This document shows positions 12,415 to 23,223 of a stretch of DNA of 44,130 bases, piece after piece (position 1 is the first letter of the stretch; each line of letters opens with the position of its first letter). The translations under genes were made by a program, and so were the position numbers. Origin of the DNA: Pholiota molesta (Eukaryota; Basidiomycota; Agaricomycetes; Agaricales; Strophariaceae); the NCBI GenBank assembly GCA_014925825.1, contig JACGCK010000312.1:1-44130 (forward strand). The letters run 5' to 3'. The notes under the pieces are model-generated. The model was not told the origin of the DNA and ran no database searches. It worked only from the letters and a program-made list of their open reading frames with translations.

Positions 12415-13670
12415 GCGGCTGGCAGGCTGCCTTGCGTGGTGGATCCTTGCGGCTTGCGGATCTGGGCTGGACGACACTGCTACGACTTGATCATCCCTCC
12501 CTGCCGCCTTCGCCGCCCGAGTGCGCTGTGTATCCATACCCCTTCTGCGATATATCCACCAACGAACCATCCCCCGGCCTCTGTCATTTTTTTTTCTGTT
12601 ACCCACTTTCCAACCATGTTCTACCCATCCATCCATCTTCCCGTTGTTTTTCCCCCGCCCTGCATCTCATCCCCGCTTTTGTTCGACTTTCATTGCATTG
12701 CTTTTTTTTGATGGCTCCGTCTCCGTTTCCGCACCACATACGAAATGATATAACAAATACAGATTACGACGAATTATAACACAACAAACAGACAGACTCT
12801 TATGAATGACCCGCCCCCCAGACTGATCGTGCAGACACAGATGCTGTGGACTCTTTTGATCGTTGGACCGTGTTAGTGTATACCTATCCCTCCCCAGCTA
12901 TTTTATTTATTTGCCAATCGCAAGTTCTGTAACTCTCACTCAGCCTGTGGATTCTGATATGGACGCGAAACTTTGAAAGCGAAAGCGGTAATACAGGCTG
13001 TACACAGTACGACTTGGACTGTGCGCAGGGGCTGATCGTGATCATGATAAGGGAGCCTGCAAGCGAGCGCGGATATCGATAAGGCAGACGCATGCGTCCC
13101 ATGACCGTGCGTGGTGCACCGTCCACGCCATATCATACCGCTTTCCGTGTTCGTTTTGCTCCCGGACTCAGCCTCACTACTCAGCCTTCGAATGCAAGAG
13201 AACGCCCTGTGTGGGAACCCCAGATTGCACCCTGCATCTGGCAAGGGTAGATGGATGGATGGAAGGTCGTGATCAGGCAAATTGACGCTCCCACACCAGC
13301 GGGTATCTGCGGGCGGGCGCGCCTGCCTCTCGGGGATCCCAGAGGCGGAGTAACGCTGTTACATTGTACAATATGTACGGAGGGGGCTAACGGCGAAAAC
13401 AGCGCAGCCTGTGCGCTGGCTGGCCCGCGGTTGCGGTTGCGATGGTTGCGTTAGCCTCCCTTTTTTTTTGGGTGCTGTTTTTGGCAAATTGGCAAATTGG
13501 GGTCGGGCTGATCCAGTGATTGTGGCTGATTCCCACTTTTTTTACATACGCAGAGGCGCGATCGACGGGGATATAAATAGATTATGGCGTGGTTCTACGC
13601 GCCGTTGCGGACCCAAGGCCCAAGGGGTTTCGACAACGCTACTCTTCCCTCCTTAGCCAGCTTGACAAAC

Positions 13671-13699
13671 GACCGACCGACCGACCGATCGACCGACCG
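13671..13699. repeat. GACC tetranucleotide microrepeat
   Basis: Seven near-perfect units of GACC with one GATC variant, in a non-coding region. A simple sequence repeat with no evident role. Confidence 0.9.
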
Positions 13700-14224
13700 G
13701 CCTGCCAGCGCCCTGCCCACTTACACACAAAGCCAGCAGGCTGCTGCTAATTCGGCTTTCAATACGCGGGACAGCCTTTGTTCCCTCCCCATCCACACTC
13801 GACCGTCTCAGCAGCCAGTCAGTCAGTCCCACAGCAGCTCACAGCCTTTTTGGTGGCGTACCGTCAGGGCATCGAACGCAGACCTCTGTATCATGGGGTT
13901 GTGGCTTGTGTCGAGAATTAATCAACATCTGCGCTGTTTTCGCCATGGGCGGGGGTGGGGATGTGGGGTCTGTGTGCCGTATCAGAACTCAATAACAGGC
14001 TACTGTCAACAGGGCTTCTGTTGGGCGTGTCAAGGGTGGGATTTTGGGAGGGTGGAGAGAGACCCCTACGAGGCTTCCTGTGCTGAAAATTTGGTACCAG
14101 GTCCAGGCAACAGAACCCTGTGTCGCTGATCTTCGCCGACTTTTTGCGTTGGCTTGGGCAGTGGATATTGAATGCTTGGGCAACGTCGGAGAGCCGCATC
14201 CTCGAACACGCGCGGTCGAGGTGC

Positions 14225-14706
14225 GCATATACGCAGCTGCCCAGAGCACAGCGGGTGTGTCGTACATACTTAAGTATGTGCGCATGTATGCAGTCTATTC
14301 TCGGTATGTTCAGTTGCTCCAGTCAATGGATAAGTTTTCATTCATTGACGTTTAATATGCAGATATCCACTTCCCATGGTCTGAGCGAGGCGCAGTAGGC
14401 TGGGCGTTCCCAGAATCATACCTGCGCCTCATAATTCAGACGCGCCTCGTGCTTTAGGTGGGCTATTTGCATGCATATACTCTACGCAGCTGCCCAAGAG
14501 GGGTGCATCGTACATATGTGCGCATGTATGTGTGCAGTCTATTCTCGGTATGTTCACGCTCCAGTCGTTGGTTTTCATTCATTGACGTTTAATATGCAGA
14601 TATCTACTTCCCATGGTCTGTGCGAGGCGCAGTAGGCTGGGCGTTCCCAGAATCATACCTGCGCCTCATTCAGACGCGCCTCGTGCTTGAGGGAGGCTAT
14701 TTGCAT
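14225..14706. repeat. Two-copy direct tandem repeat, about 240 bp unit
   Basis: Copy 1 spans about 14225-14472 and copy 2 about 14475-14706. Both run from CATATAC...TACGCAGCTGCCCA through the shared blocks TGCAGTCTATTCTCGGTATG, TTTTCATTCATTGACGTTTA, CTTCCCATGGTCTG and GGCGTTCCCAGAATCATACC to GGCTATTTGCAT. The copies differ by scattered substitutions and small indels: copy 1 carries extra bases around ACTTAAG and ATAA. This suggests an older local duplication. No open frame is conserved between copies, so the unit is probably non-coding. Confidence 0.9.
14264..14279. repeat. 16-bp perfect palindrome in tandem-repeat copy 1
   Basis: ACATACTTAAGTATGT reads identically on both strands. The corresponding place in copy 2 (about 14510) is shortened to ACATATGT, also a palindrome, so the centre appears to have been gained or lost after duplication. 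It could be a binding site for a dimeric factor or a chance AT-rich palindrome. Confidence 0.6.
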
Positions 14707-17236
14707 CCACGGCGAGTGCCTTCTACGCTCTAATCATCTCGAAGGCTGTGGGACTCGGGCATATGCGCTGGGTGCGAATTGCCAAGTGGGTTCATCACTG
14801 CTTGTCGACGTCAACGTGAGTTATGTCGCATCTTTCTGTTTCTGTTCGCGTTGCGTGTTGCTTAAAATAAGTTGAAGTTCTCGTACAGCTTGAATCTCGA
14901 ATCGCTGCGTGATGTCTGCCGTGACCTGTCTTATGTTCTTTTTAGCTTTGATTTCAGATTTGTAGATTTGGGGCGCAGAAATGGCCATTGGCCCCTGGCT
15001 GGGGCGAGGTAAGTGGCACTAAGCTTTGTGACGACAGTCGAGTTGTCTGTCGCCTGAGTGCTATAGAGTCTTATATAGTTAGGACGCCGCAAGCAAGCTG
15101 TGGGATGATGATGCTGGTAGTCCCGGAGCGCAGTACTTATTATGCGGTCTCGTTCGCTGACGGACGGACGACGAGTAAAGGACCAACCCTAACGAACGGG
15201 ACTACACACGCAATACGGAGGCCTTCTCCTCCAGAACCCACTCTCCCGCGATTCGTGAAAGGAAGCTGTGTCCCAAACCTGGTCCGAGTCTATACGCCGA
15301 TCAATCTGACCATCCCATCTATCTGTGTCATTTATGTATGTTGGGGAAGATAGGAATGCGGTCTATCTGGTCTATCTATAGCGCTGCGCACCCACGCGCG
15401 CGCGCTGCTGGCTAACGGCGTTTGTCGCTCACTTTCCACGATACCGTGCCCGCGTCATATGCACGGAGGTCCAACGAAGGTCCAACGAAAGGTCCCCGTG
15501 CTCTATATCAGCCCCGGACTCCCAGGCCCCCTCCAGCTCCTTGGGCGTATGTGCTTCTGACATGGCTTATTTCGGACTTGGGAGGTTCTAGCGACGCGGT
15601 TGGCCCTTCGTTTGTTTTCTGGGAATGGTGCTGTCGCTTGCTTTGGGGTGCTTTCTGGCCGTTTGCTCTGTCTTGCTTCTGGCTGGGATGCAATGATGAA
15701 TATCCTTCGAGGCTGCATGCGCTTCTTTCTCTGTTCCTGGCCGTATTTACTCTGCGACCCAGGGAACGCGCCCTGCGCTCGGGACGCTGTGGGTATATGA
15801 GGATGTGGCTGTCCTGGGAAGCGCAGAGCTTGATTTGTGCGTATCACCGTTCATGTTTCGTCTATCAGCTATCGCTATCGGTTTAATTTGGACGGTGATA
15901 TCCTATGGAAGTCATGAGATCGAGGTGGTGGTTTAGACTCGACGTTTTGAGTCCGCGTCTTATCTTGCACTTCATTTCCGGCGTATATGAGAAAGAACGG
16001 TATGTATGTTATTTCTGATGTAGTGTGTGTATGCTTATGTGTGTGGAAGGTTATTCTGGTGTAGATTAGCTTCGGTGGATGATCATCGACCACCGCGCGC
16101 CGTTTTTCACTGGGTTCGAATATGCAATACAACTCTGGATCATGATCAGCGTCCAGACCCAGGAGGCGCTAGGTCCTGTACGGCTCCGAAATCTTGTAGT
16201 GGAGGCTACAACAAATATGTAACTTCAATTACACAGCGCAGAAGGACGCCAAACTCTAGTGTTACCCGTCGGACCCACGAAAGCCAGAGTCGCTATCGTG
16301 CTCGACTTAACATCGATTTGACAATGACAGCATTTGTATAAATATAAAGGTAAAGGCCTGGAGCGTACGATCAGCGTATAACGAGAATATTCGCACTACT
16401 CCGCAACTTGTGATTTGGTAGGGAAGAACTTCGGGTGGCGAATGCACCGCTTTGTATTTGAGCGCACTTCAAATCCTAGGTTCGCAGTGGCGAGTGTCAA
16501 TCAGCTGTGAACATCGTCTTCCAGCATTCTTATGTATAGCGAACACACAAGGTGTCTCGGACTCTGGATAGTCATTCTATTGTCACGCTACGAAATGGCG
16601 TTAACCAACGGGATGGACCGTCGGATAATCTCTTCATGGCTTCTCTCCGCCTTCATAGCAGATTATATCAAAGCACGATCTATGTCTCCACCGGAAACCT
16701 AGACAAGTGGACCCCAGAATCTACAGTGCACCTGATTTACGCGATCAACGCCTACACAAGTGGTCACCCATTCCGCAGACCGAATGCGAGGAGATCAGCT
16801 GAGGGAATTGCAACATATCGCACACAGGCGCGTTTTGGAATTTGAGGCCCACATCGGTGTCATGGAATGTCAGCGGTCAGACGACATCGGAAAATCCATC
16901 TTTCATGCCACAGGGGTGGACTTTAGGTGGGTACGCCACCGTGAGCAATAAACGACCGATAGATGCTGTGTGTGCTAAGGATCGTGCGCAGGACTGCGTG
17001 ATGTTTTCCTGATCTTCTATCCATGTTTAGCTCGAGGTTCTATGTCATGCATGTAGGCTCGGATAATTTATTTGAATACAAGGTGTTATGCGGGTAGCCG
17101 ACCTTCTGTTTCCTCGAAGTCAGCTTGAGGCCTGCCGCGTGCTGTGTAATTTGAATGAAAGGAGGTATCGAAAGAGATATATGATGAAGATTTGAGACTT
17201 ATTCCGAGCACCAAATGAAGTTCGACACCTCGGCCT

Positions 17237-17261
17237 CAACGTTCAACGTTCAACGTTCAAC
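17237..17261. repeat. CAACGTT heptamer microrepeat
   Basis: Three and a half tandem copies of CAACGTT in non-coding sequence upstream of the F-box-like gene. Confidence 0.9.
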
Positions 17262-18323
17262 ACTAGTCACTCATATGCAAAATTTAAATAAAAAAAATCA
17301 AGTCAATGCATTCCAAGAATTTGTCGGATTCGGATGCTCAGCCCGAAAACAGGACTGTCGGGCTGCAGGAGCTACTTCGAATACTTGAAACGTTAGTTTC
17401 TTTTCCAAGGTGAGCGACCACATGTCAGGTAAGGAATGTGCTGGAAGGCCTTCGGCTAAGACAGTTTTTTACATTCCAATTCTCTAAGCGGGAAATCAAC
17501 GAGTTGAGATGATTGAATTGTAGATAAGAATTCAGAAAAGTTGTGCCTAAGATCAGTTCTGTGATTCAGAAAAGGACTCCAGAGTCCGAAGACTAGGCCA
17601 GCTGATGCATACTGAGGGTTGAGCATGGTGCGTTGTAACACGAACGCGTTGATAATATTTACGTTAAAGGAACGAACGTTTAATCTTCTATGCTTTCGGG
17701 CTTTCGGACGGTAATATTTTATTGTCATCCGTTGGCACATCGAGTGAGTATGAGCTTATTGATTTTATTGGTATGGAGGATACAGCACCAAGCCAGGATG
17801 TAAAACCACTCCGGTAGATCATTGATACATATCATAGATGACCTCAGATCGCTGTCGTGTCTTCGAGTTTGGTGTATACTATTTATGACTCTCCTGAACG
17901 TCCATAGTCGCGTGCCTGTGCCTGCTCGCATTATACGTTTTACTTTACCATACTTCGATCGATCCAATCGATCGTTATATTCCAAGTAATAAATATCCCC
18001 TAGACTTTTAGCGCGCATGTAATTTAGTGATTTAAGCGCTGTAGGTACAACCCTGGCTTCAAGTATCATTGTTCAACACAGTCATAGCTATCATTTGAGT
18101 GAGTGATAGAAATCTAATCTTACATTCTGTCAGTGCTTCACGCAACGTGACCAAGAGATAATTTGGGCAGGCCCTGAGGATGTCATAGACTCATGATCAT
18201 AGTTATCGAACCATGTTACAAATAACCAAACCTAATAAGTACTGTCAATGAGCCCAGGCCTCAGGCTTTCTTCTATCTTCTCCTCACGTCTGTCAGACCC
18301 TCTTCATCATACATTTTCTTCAA

Positions 18324-19769
18324 ATGTCTTCTCCGTCATCCACGACCTTCCCAGCGGAAGTGATTGATTTGGTCGTCGGACAAATCTCCCAATTTCAAGA
18401 TGAACAAGCACGCCATAAAACACTGGCATCAACCGCTCTTGTCTCCTGGTATTTTCGCCACAGAGCCCATGCACGTCTTTTTGCAAATGTGCATATCAGA
18501 GACACCAGTAATCAACTCTCACGAATTCGTGGCCTACGGCATCTAATAGACGCAGACCCTCAATCTGAAGCATCAGGAATTGCCTCATATGTCAGATCAT
18601 TTGCGGTGTATTTGGTGGGCCCTACAGGCAGAATAGGGGCCTCTTTGGCTGAAGGTTCATTAGCTGCCATTTTACGAAGAATATTCAAGACCCAAGATGT
18701 TGGTCCTCGGTCACTATCTCTGTCGTTCCTTCCTCGAGGAAACCTGCGCAACGTCTTTGATTGGACGTCCTTGAATCCTGATTTTATTTCGGCATTTAAT
18801 GACCTCTGCCGCAACCCAACTCTCACTACGCTGCATCTTGCACACTTTGTCAATTTGCCTAGAACTCTGCTTCATCATTCCTATATCAAGAACGTAAGGT
18901 TTTCCAAAGTTGAATTAGCCAACACCAATGACGATGATGACATCCCCGAAACAATTCGTGCCGAATTTATGGACGACGAGCCAGATATGAGTGCTTTGGA
19001 AGAAGGCCAAGCGGTGCCTCTGGAATCAATCGACACTGACCATTCCCTTCCACTTCTTGATTTAATCGACATGACTCCTCAGCAGATCCTACACCCTAAG
19101 CTGGCTTTCTCGCAGCTCAAAGGTCTGACCGCGCACATCGGAAATGTGGAAGACTTTCATAAAACACGGTGGATACTTGTCAATGCAGCATCAACGCTGA
19201 ACACGTTGAAGATAATCCTGTTCAGTGAGCATGTCCACCGTAGGCTCGTATTCCGATTTCGAAAACGCTAATTTCCATTTATTTTTGAAGCGAACGACGA
19301 GCTTCCCGAACCTTACTGGAGAATAGGATTCTCGCAGCTCTCCACGCTCAAAACAATTTCCGTCATCCAGAATTCCACCTCGTACAAAGTCCCGGGACGG
19401 ACGACGATTCCCCAAATTTGCATGTTCATGAACCACCTCACACTCCATCCGAATCTCGAAGAAGTAAAAATATCGGTGTTTCTATATAGCCAACCCACGG
19501 CAAGAACACCTTTGGATATATTTGAAGGTCATGACTTCTCTCCCCTCGAGGAACTGTTCTCCCATGGCCGCTTTTTCACGCTCAAATATTTGACCATCCA
19601 GTTCGTGTTCAATCTGGATTTGAATCGCGAAGAGCCCTTGGATATTCGAGCGTTTCAGGCGGAGAGCGCTGATTATGTTCGAGGCTTGTTCACCGAGACT
19701 GTTCCGCACTCTGCATCTGGCCGCTTACAGTTTAATATCGATATAGTCCCTCATATCCGACGAAAATAG
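18324..19769 (+). CDS. F-box-like domain protein
   Basis: Two exons, 18324-19224 and 19291-19769, with a 66-nt GT...AG intron interrupting a phase-1 codon. They give 459 residues from ATG 18324 to TAG 19769. The first 50 or so residues have the layout of basidiomycete F-box-like proteins: FPAEVIDLVVGQIS, then ALVSWYFRHRAHARLF, that is, a short helix with the Pro-x-Glu-(Ile/Leu)-x-Asp core followed by a 'SLVSR.F...AR..LF' helix. The rest holds irregular Leu-rich segments (LTTLHLAHF, LKGLTAHIG, LSTLKTISVI, HPNLEEVKISVFL) and an acidic insert (NDDDDIPE). The likely role is a substrate adaptor for SCF-type ubiquitin ligase, by family analogy only; no substrate can be inferred. Such genes are numerous and variable in agaricomycetes. 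The downstream exon is well supported by frame and phase. Confidence 0.72.
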
Positions 19770-20744
19770 CTATGTGCATCCAGAGACTTCTAACCCGTCT
19801 CTGTTTATTTATCGCGACCGAAATGTATTGACATTCTGGTAAGCAATCCGACAGCACTGATGGTAAAATTCTGTAACTTATGATGCTTTACAGAAGATTG
19901 ACCTCTGCCAAATATTCGTTAGTTTAGCGCCCGCGGTAGAATGCCCTTGATAAAATTTAATGGCTACGCTGTCAGTCGTCAGTCAAACAGTACAGCCATG
20001 TAGCTATATTTCAATATCTGTCTGTATCAAATTCACCAGATCTTCAAAGCTTATAGCATTGAGTGGATGAAACAAAGGTTGGGGGGCCATCGGAGAGATG
20101 TTCCGCCTATTTCTTTTTTGAATTCTCAAGATTCTTCAACCCGACTGCATTTAAATCGAGCGACATTTAAAAACCTACTTGTGACCTTTCTTGATATATC
20201 GCCTCCTCGACGGTGCGTCCCCTCCCATACTGTTAGTGCGATGGGCAAAACGGCTATCAGTTCGAGTGCTCCAACTACCATCTATGTAGGAATAGAACAT
20301 AGTGAAGTGTATCGGACCGTAAGAGCGTGAATGAATTGACTGCTTCGAAAACAACTTCCCCGACTTGATCCTTTTGTGCGAGTGTGAACAGTGACAAGAT
20401 TAAACGAATTCCAGGCTCCGTGGCATCCTGATCAACGTGATAGAGAAAGTGGCTCTAAAGCAATCTAAAATCTACTCACTGTCGGGTAGAGTTGGCAGAA
20501 AACCCTTGGAAAGGCAGCCGTCGCTTGTCAAACGCCGACGAAAAAGGCGACAGTGTTCCGTCCCGCCCGTGAACGGAATGGCATTGTGCATAAGAGAGAG
20601 GCCCGACGGCTGAAGACGGCTCAGAAGGAGCGGTGATTATCTCCACACGTGATATTGTCGAAGGATAATACGCTACTCGGCGCAAACTCGGCGTCGTGAT
20701 ATCGTCAATCCTTCTCTCTCCTCAACCACATCCCACTAGTAAGA
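19770..20744. other. Intergenic region before the malate dehydrogenase gene
   Basis: 975 bp with no supported gene. It includes a CACGTG core (about 20645) roughly 100 bp before the malate dehydrogenase start and a pyrimidine-rich tract (CCTTCTCTCTCCTCAACC) just before the start codon, typical of highly expressed fungal housekeeping promoters. Confidence 0.6.
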
Positions 20745-22275
20745 ATGGTCAAAGCTGTTGTTCTCGGAGCTGCCGGTATGTCCATTGTTCGCGATCTCTA
20801 TCCAGATCTTCATATGATATGATATAGGTGGTATCGGCCAACCTTTGGCGCTTCTCTTGAAGGCCAACCCCCTTGTCACTGAGGTATGATGCCACATTTT
20901 GCGAATGGTTGATTTCTGACGAGTATTTTCAGCTCGGTCTCTTTGATATCGTTAACACTCCCGGTGTTGCTGCCGATCTTTCTCATATTTCTACACCTGC
21001 CAAAGTCGAGGGTTTCCTTCCCCCTAACGATGGCTTGAAGAAGGCTTTGGCTGGCGCTGATATCGTCGTGATTCCCGCTGGTGTCCCCAGAAAGCCTGGA
21101 GTATGTGAATCTTGTTGATTAACGAGTATGTCGTACTGATAATCGTTATAAGATGACTCGGTAAGTTTAGCGCGTTCAAGGTACTTGATCAGGAGCTGAC
21201 ATTTGTGGGGATGGATGCGTTTAGTGATGATCTCTTCAAGGTTGGTCTTATCTTATCTGTTTACCCTGTGCTTATATACATCTTCATCAGATCAATGCCG
21301 GCATCGTCAAAGATCTTGCCACCGGAATCGCGACCACTGCTCCCAAAGCCTTCGTACTGGTCATCTCCAACCCTGTTAACTCGACCGTCCCCATCGTTGC
21401 TGAGGTCTTCAAGAAATTCGGTGTTTTCGATCCCAAGCGGTATGTCCTCGAGTTCTAGCATTTTCCATGATTTCAATATTCATAAGATTTTCATAGCCTT
21501 TTTGGTGTTACCACACTTGATGTTGTCCGTGCCTCGACTTTCGTCGCAGAAATCATTGGCGATCTTTCTCTGTCCAAGGATGTTGTTGTCCCAGTTGTCG
21601 GTGGTCACAGCGGTGTCACCGTGAGTCTGACAACGACATATGCAGTGCATAACTTTGATTGACTTAATTTTGGTAGATTGTTCCCCTCCTTTCTCAATCT
21701 TCACACCCTCTTCCTTCGAGCCTCTCTAAGGAATCCCACGATGCTCTGATTAATCGCATTCAATTCGGTGGTGATGAAGTCGTCAAGGCCAAGGATGGTG
21801 CCGGTTCTGCCACTCTCTCGATGGCATATGCTGGTGCTGAATTCGCCGCCAAAATCCTTCGCGCCGTGAACGGCGAGAAGGGCATCGTTGCACCCACCTA
21901 TGTCAGCGTTGCGGCTGATACTGCTGGCAGTGCTGCTCTCACCAAGGAGCTCGGTGAGGAACTTGCATTCTTCTCTTCCAACGTCGAGCTTGGTGTATGT
22001 TTTCAGTTCACTTTTCCGGATGCATTCTGTTTTCTGACGCGTCCTGCTCATGGTAGACCGAGGGTGTTGCCAAGATCCACCCCCTTGGCAACATCACTGA
22101 AGCTGAGAAGGCACTTATCAAGGCTGCTCTTCCTGAGTTGGTCAAGAACATCCAAACTGTACGTCCAGTCTATGTATAGATCATTTGTGCAGCTTAATCT
22201 AATCAATGTTTTCATTGATTTCAGGGTGTCAACTTCATGGCAGAGGTGTACAAGACTGAAGAACCTAGACTCTAG
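20745..22275 (+). CDS. MDH: NAD-dependent malate dehydrogenase, cytosolic type
   Basis: Interconverts malate and oxaloacetate with NAD(H). Ten exons: 20745-20775, 20828-20883, 20933-21100, 21153-21160, 21225-21240, 21291-21439, 21497-21620, 21677-21994, 22057-22158, 22225-22275. Total coding length is 1023 nt (340 residues) with all phases consistent, including micro-exons of 8 and 16 nt. Visible motifs are the Rossmann glycine loop GAAGGIGQP (residues 8-16), the NAD-binding Asp34, substrate arginines Arg82 and Arg88 in the mobile loop PRKPGMTRDD, Asn120 (ISNPVNS), Asp151 and Arg154 (LDVVRAST), and the catalytic His180 (GGHSG). The protein begins directly at [12 protein letters not shown] with no mitochondrial presequence, so the cytosol is the likely site. 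The C-terminus is odd: after GVNF it continues to ...TEEPRL, which resembles a weak PTS1 (see findings). Length and catalytic residues are intact. Confidence 0.96.
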
Positions 22276-23223
22276 ATTCTGAATCATCGTGTTAAGGGAT
22301 ACCCAAGGAAACCTGATAGGAAGACCAGAAGATTATTGAATTCGATCGATGTATGTAAGAAGACGCAATAGATTTGTTATCTGCCAGGTATCAAGCTGCC
22401 TCCAAACATTGTCCGTGTACTGCGCGCTATGCCAAAAACCAAATTTTATTTGGAAAGATAGGCATGCCCTCCGATATTGGCGCTGATGTCGTTCGAATCA
22501 ATTACCACTGCACTGTCAATGTAACCGTTAACGTCATGCACACCTTTGTGCGCGACAGGTATGCGACAGCGCGGCACCGTCAGGGACTGTAGTGATTTGG
22601 TAACCGGAGCAGTGACTTTGATAATCGGACCCTTGCACCTTTCTTGCACCTGCCTTGTTGGCGTCAGAACGTCGAAAGCCGAAGCCGGCCACCTCACTCC
22701 TCCTCATTCCCGAAGCGTTTGAATTACTCACTCACCAGAATGAAATCGTTTACGAAACAACTACGCATTAACACGGTCTCGATTTCTGACTTGTTTGTTT
22801 TGACAGGCAACATAAAACATACCGACACGCGATTCAGGTGGAATGGCTGTGATTTTAGAACATACTGGATCCTGCTGTGAGCTGTACATGTTCATACATG
22901 TTCATACACGTTTCTATCTCGATTGACAGCCTTCGATCACAACAGCGGTGCCTTTGTGTATGATTAGATTCGTCCAGCTTTGCTGCTTGTCATGCTTTGT
23001 CGCTAGGCGCTGTGATGACACCAGCGACTGAGTATTGTTTACCCATTTCGGATACGTATACGGTTTGGAGAGTAATCGTTTCAAAATGGGGGCGAAAACT
23101 GGTTTCATCAGGTGTGTACTTGTCGTTTTCTTGTCTCCATCCTAAGGCCAGGATCGAGATACCCTTTTCAAGCATTGTCCTGATATTCATGTTCGATATC
23201 ATCGGGGCTGAATCACCGTTTTC
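22276..23223. other. Intergenic region with minor open frames
   Basis: About 950 bp. A minus-strand open frame at 22990-23247 (85 codons) and several plus-strand fragments (for example an open stretch from about 23009 to 23101) look mildly protein-like. I could not join them into a gene or recognise a family. They may be eroded 5' parts of the kinase remnant that follows. Confidence 0.4.

Larger units (their letters stand above)
12415..18323. other. Gene-poor interval
   Basis: About 5.9 kb between the 11.5-kb gene and the F-box-like gene. It begins with a pyrimidine-rich 3' region of the upstream gene. It contains a GACC microrepeat (13671-13699), a TATAAATAG-like box at about 13571, a two-copy tandem repeat (14225-14706) and a CAACGTT microrepeat (17237-17261). 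Open frames at 13584-14129, 14988-15353, 15422-15886 and, on the minus strand, 17456-18069 have no recognisable domains, and I treat them as chance. Confidence 0.55.

Noticed and set aside
15422..15886. 154-codon Trp/Leu/Cys-rich plus-strand open frame
   Set aside because: Looks membrane-like, but has no motif, no start context support, and a comparable open frame on the other strand.
16040..16130. Possible tRNA because of a GGTTCGAAT T-arm-like string at about 16110
   Set aside because: No matching acceptor, D or anticodon arms could be folded upstream.
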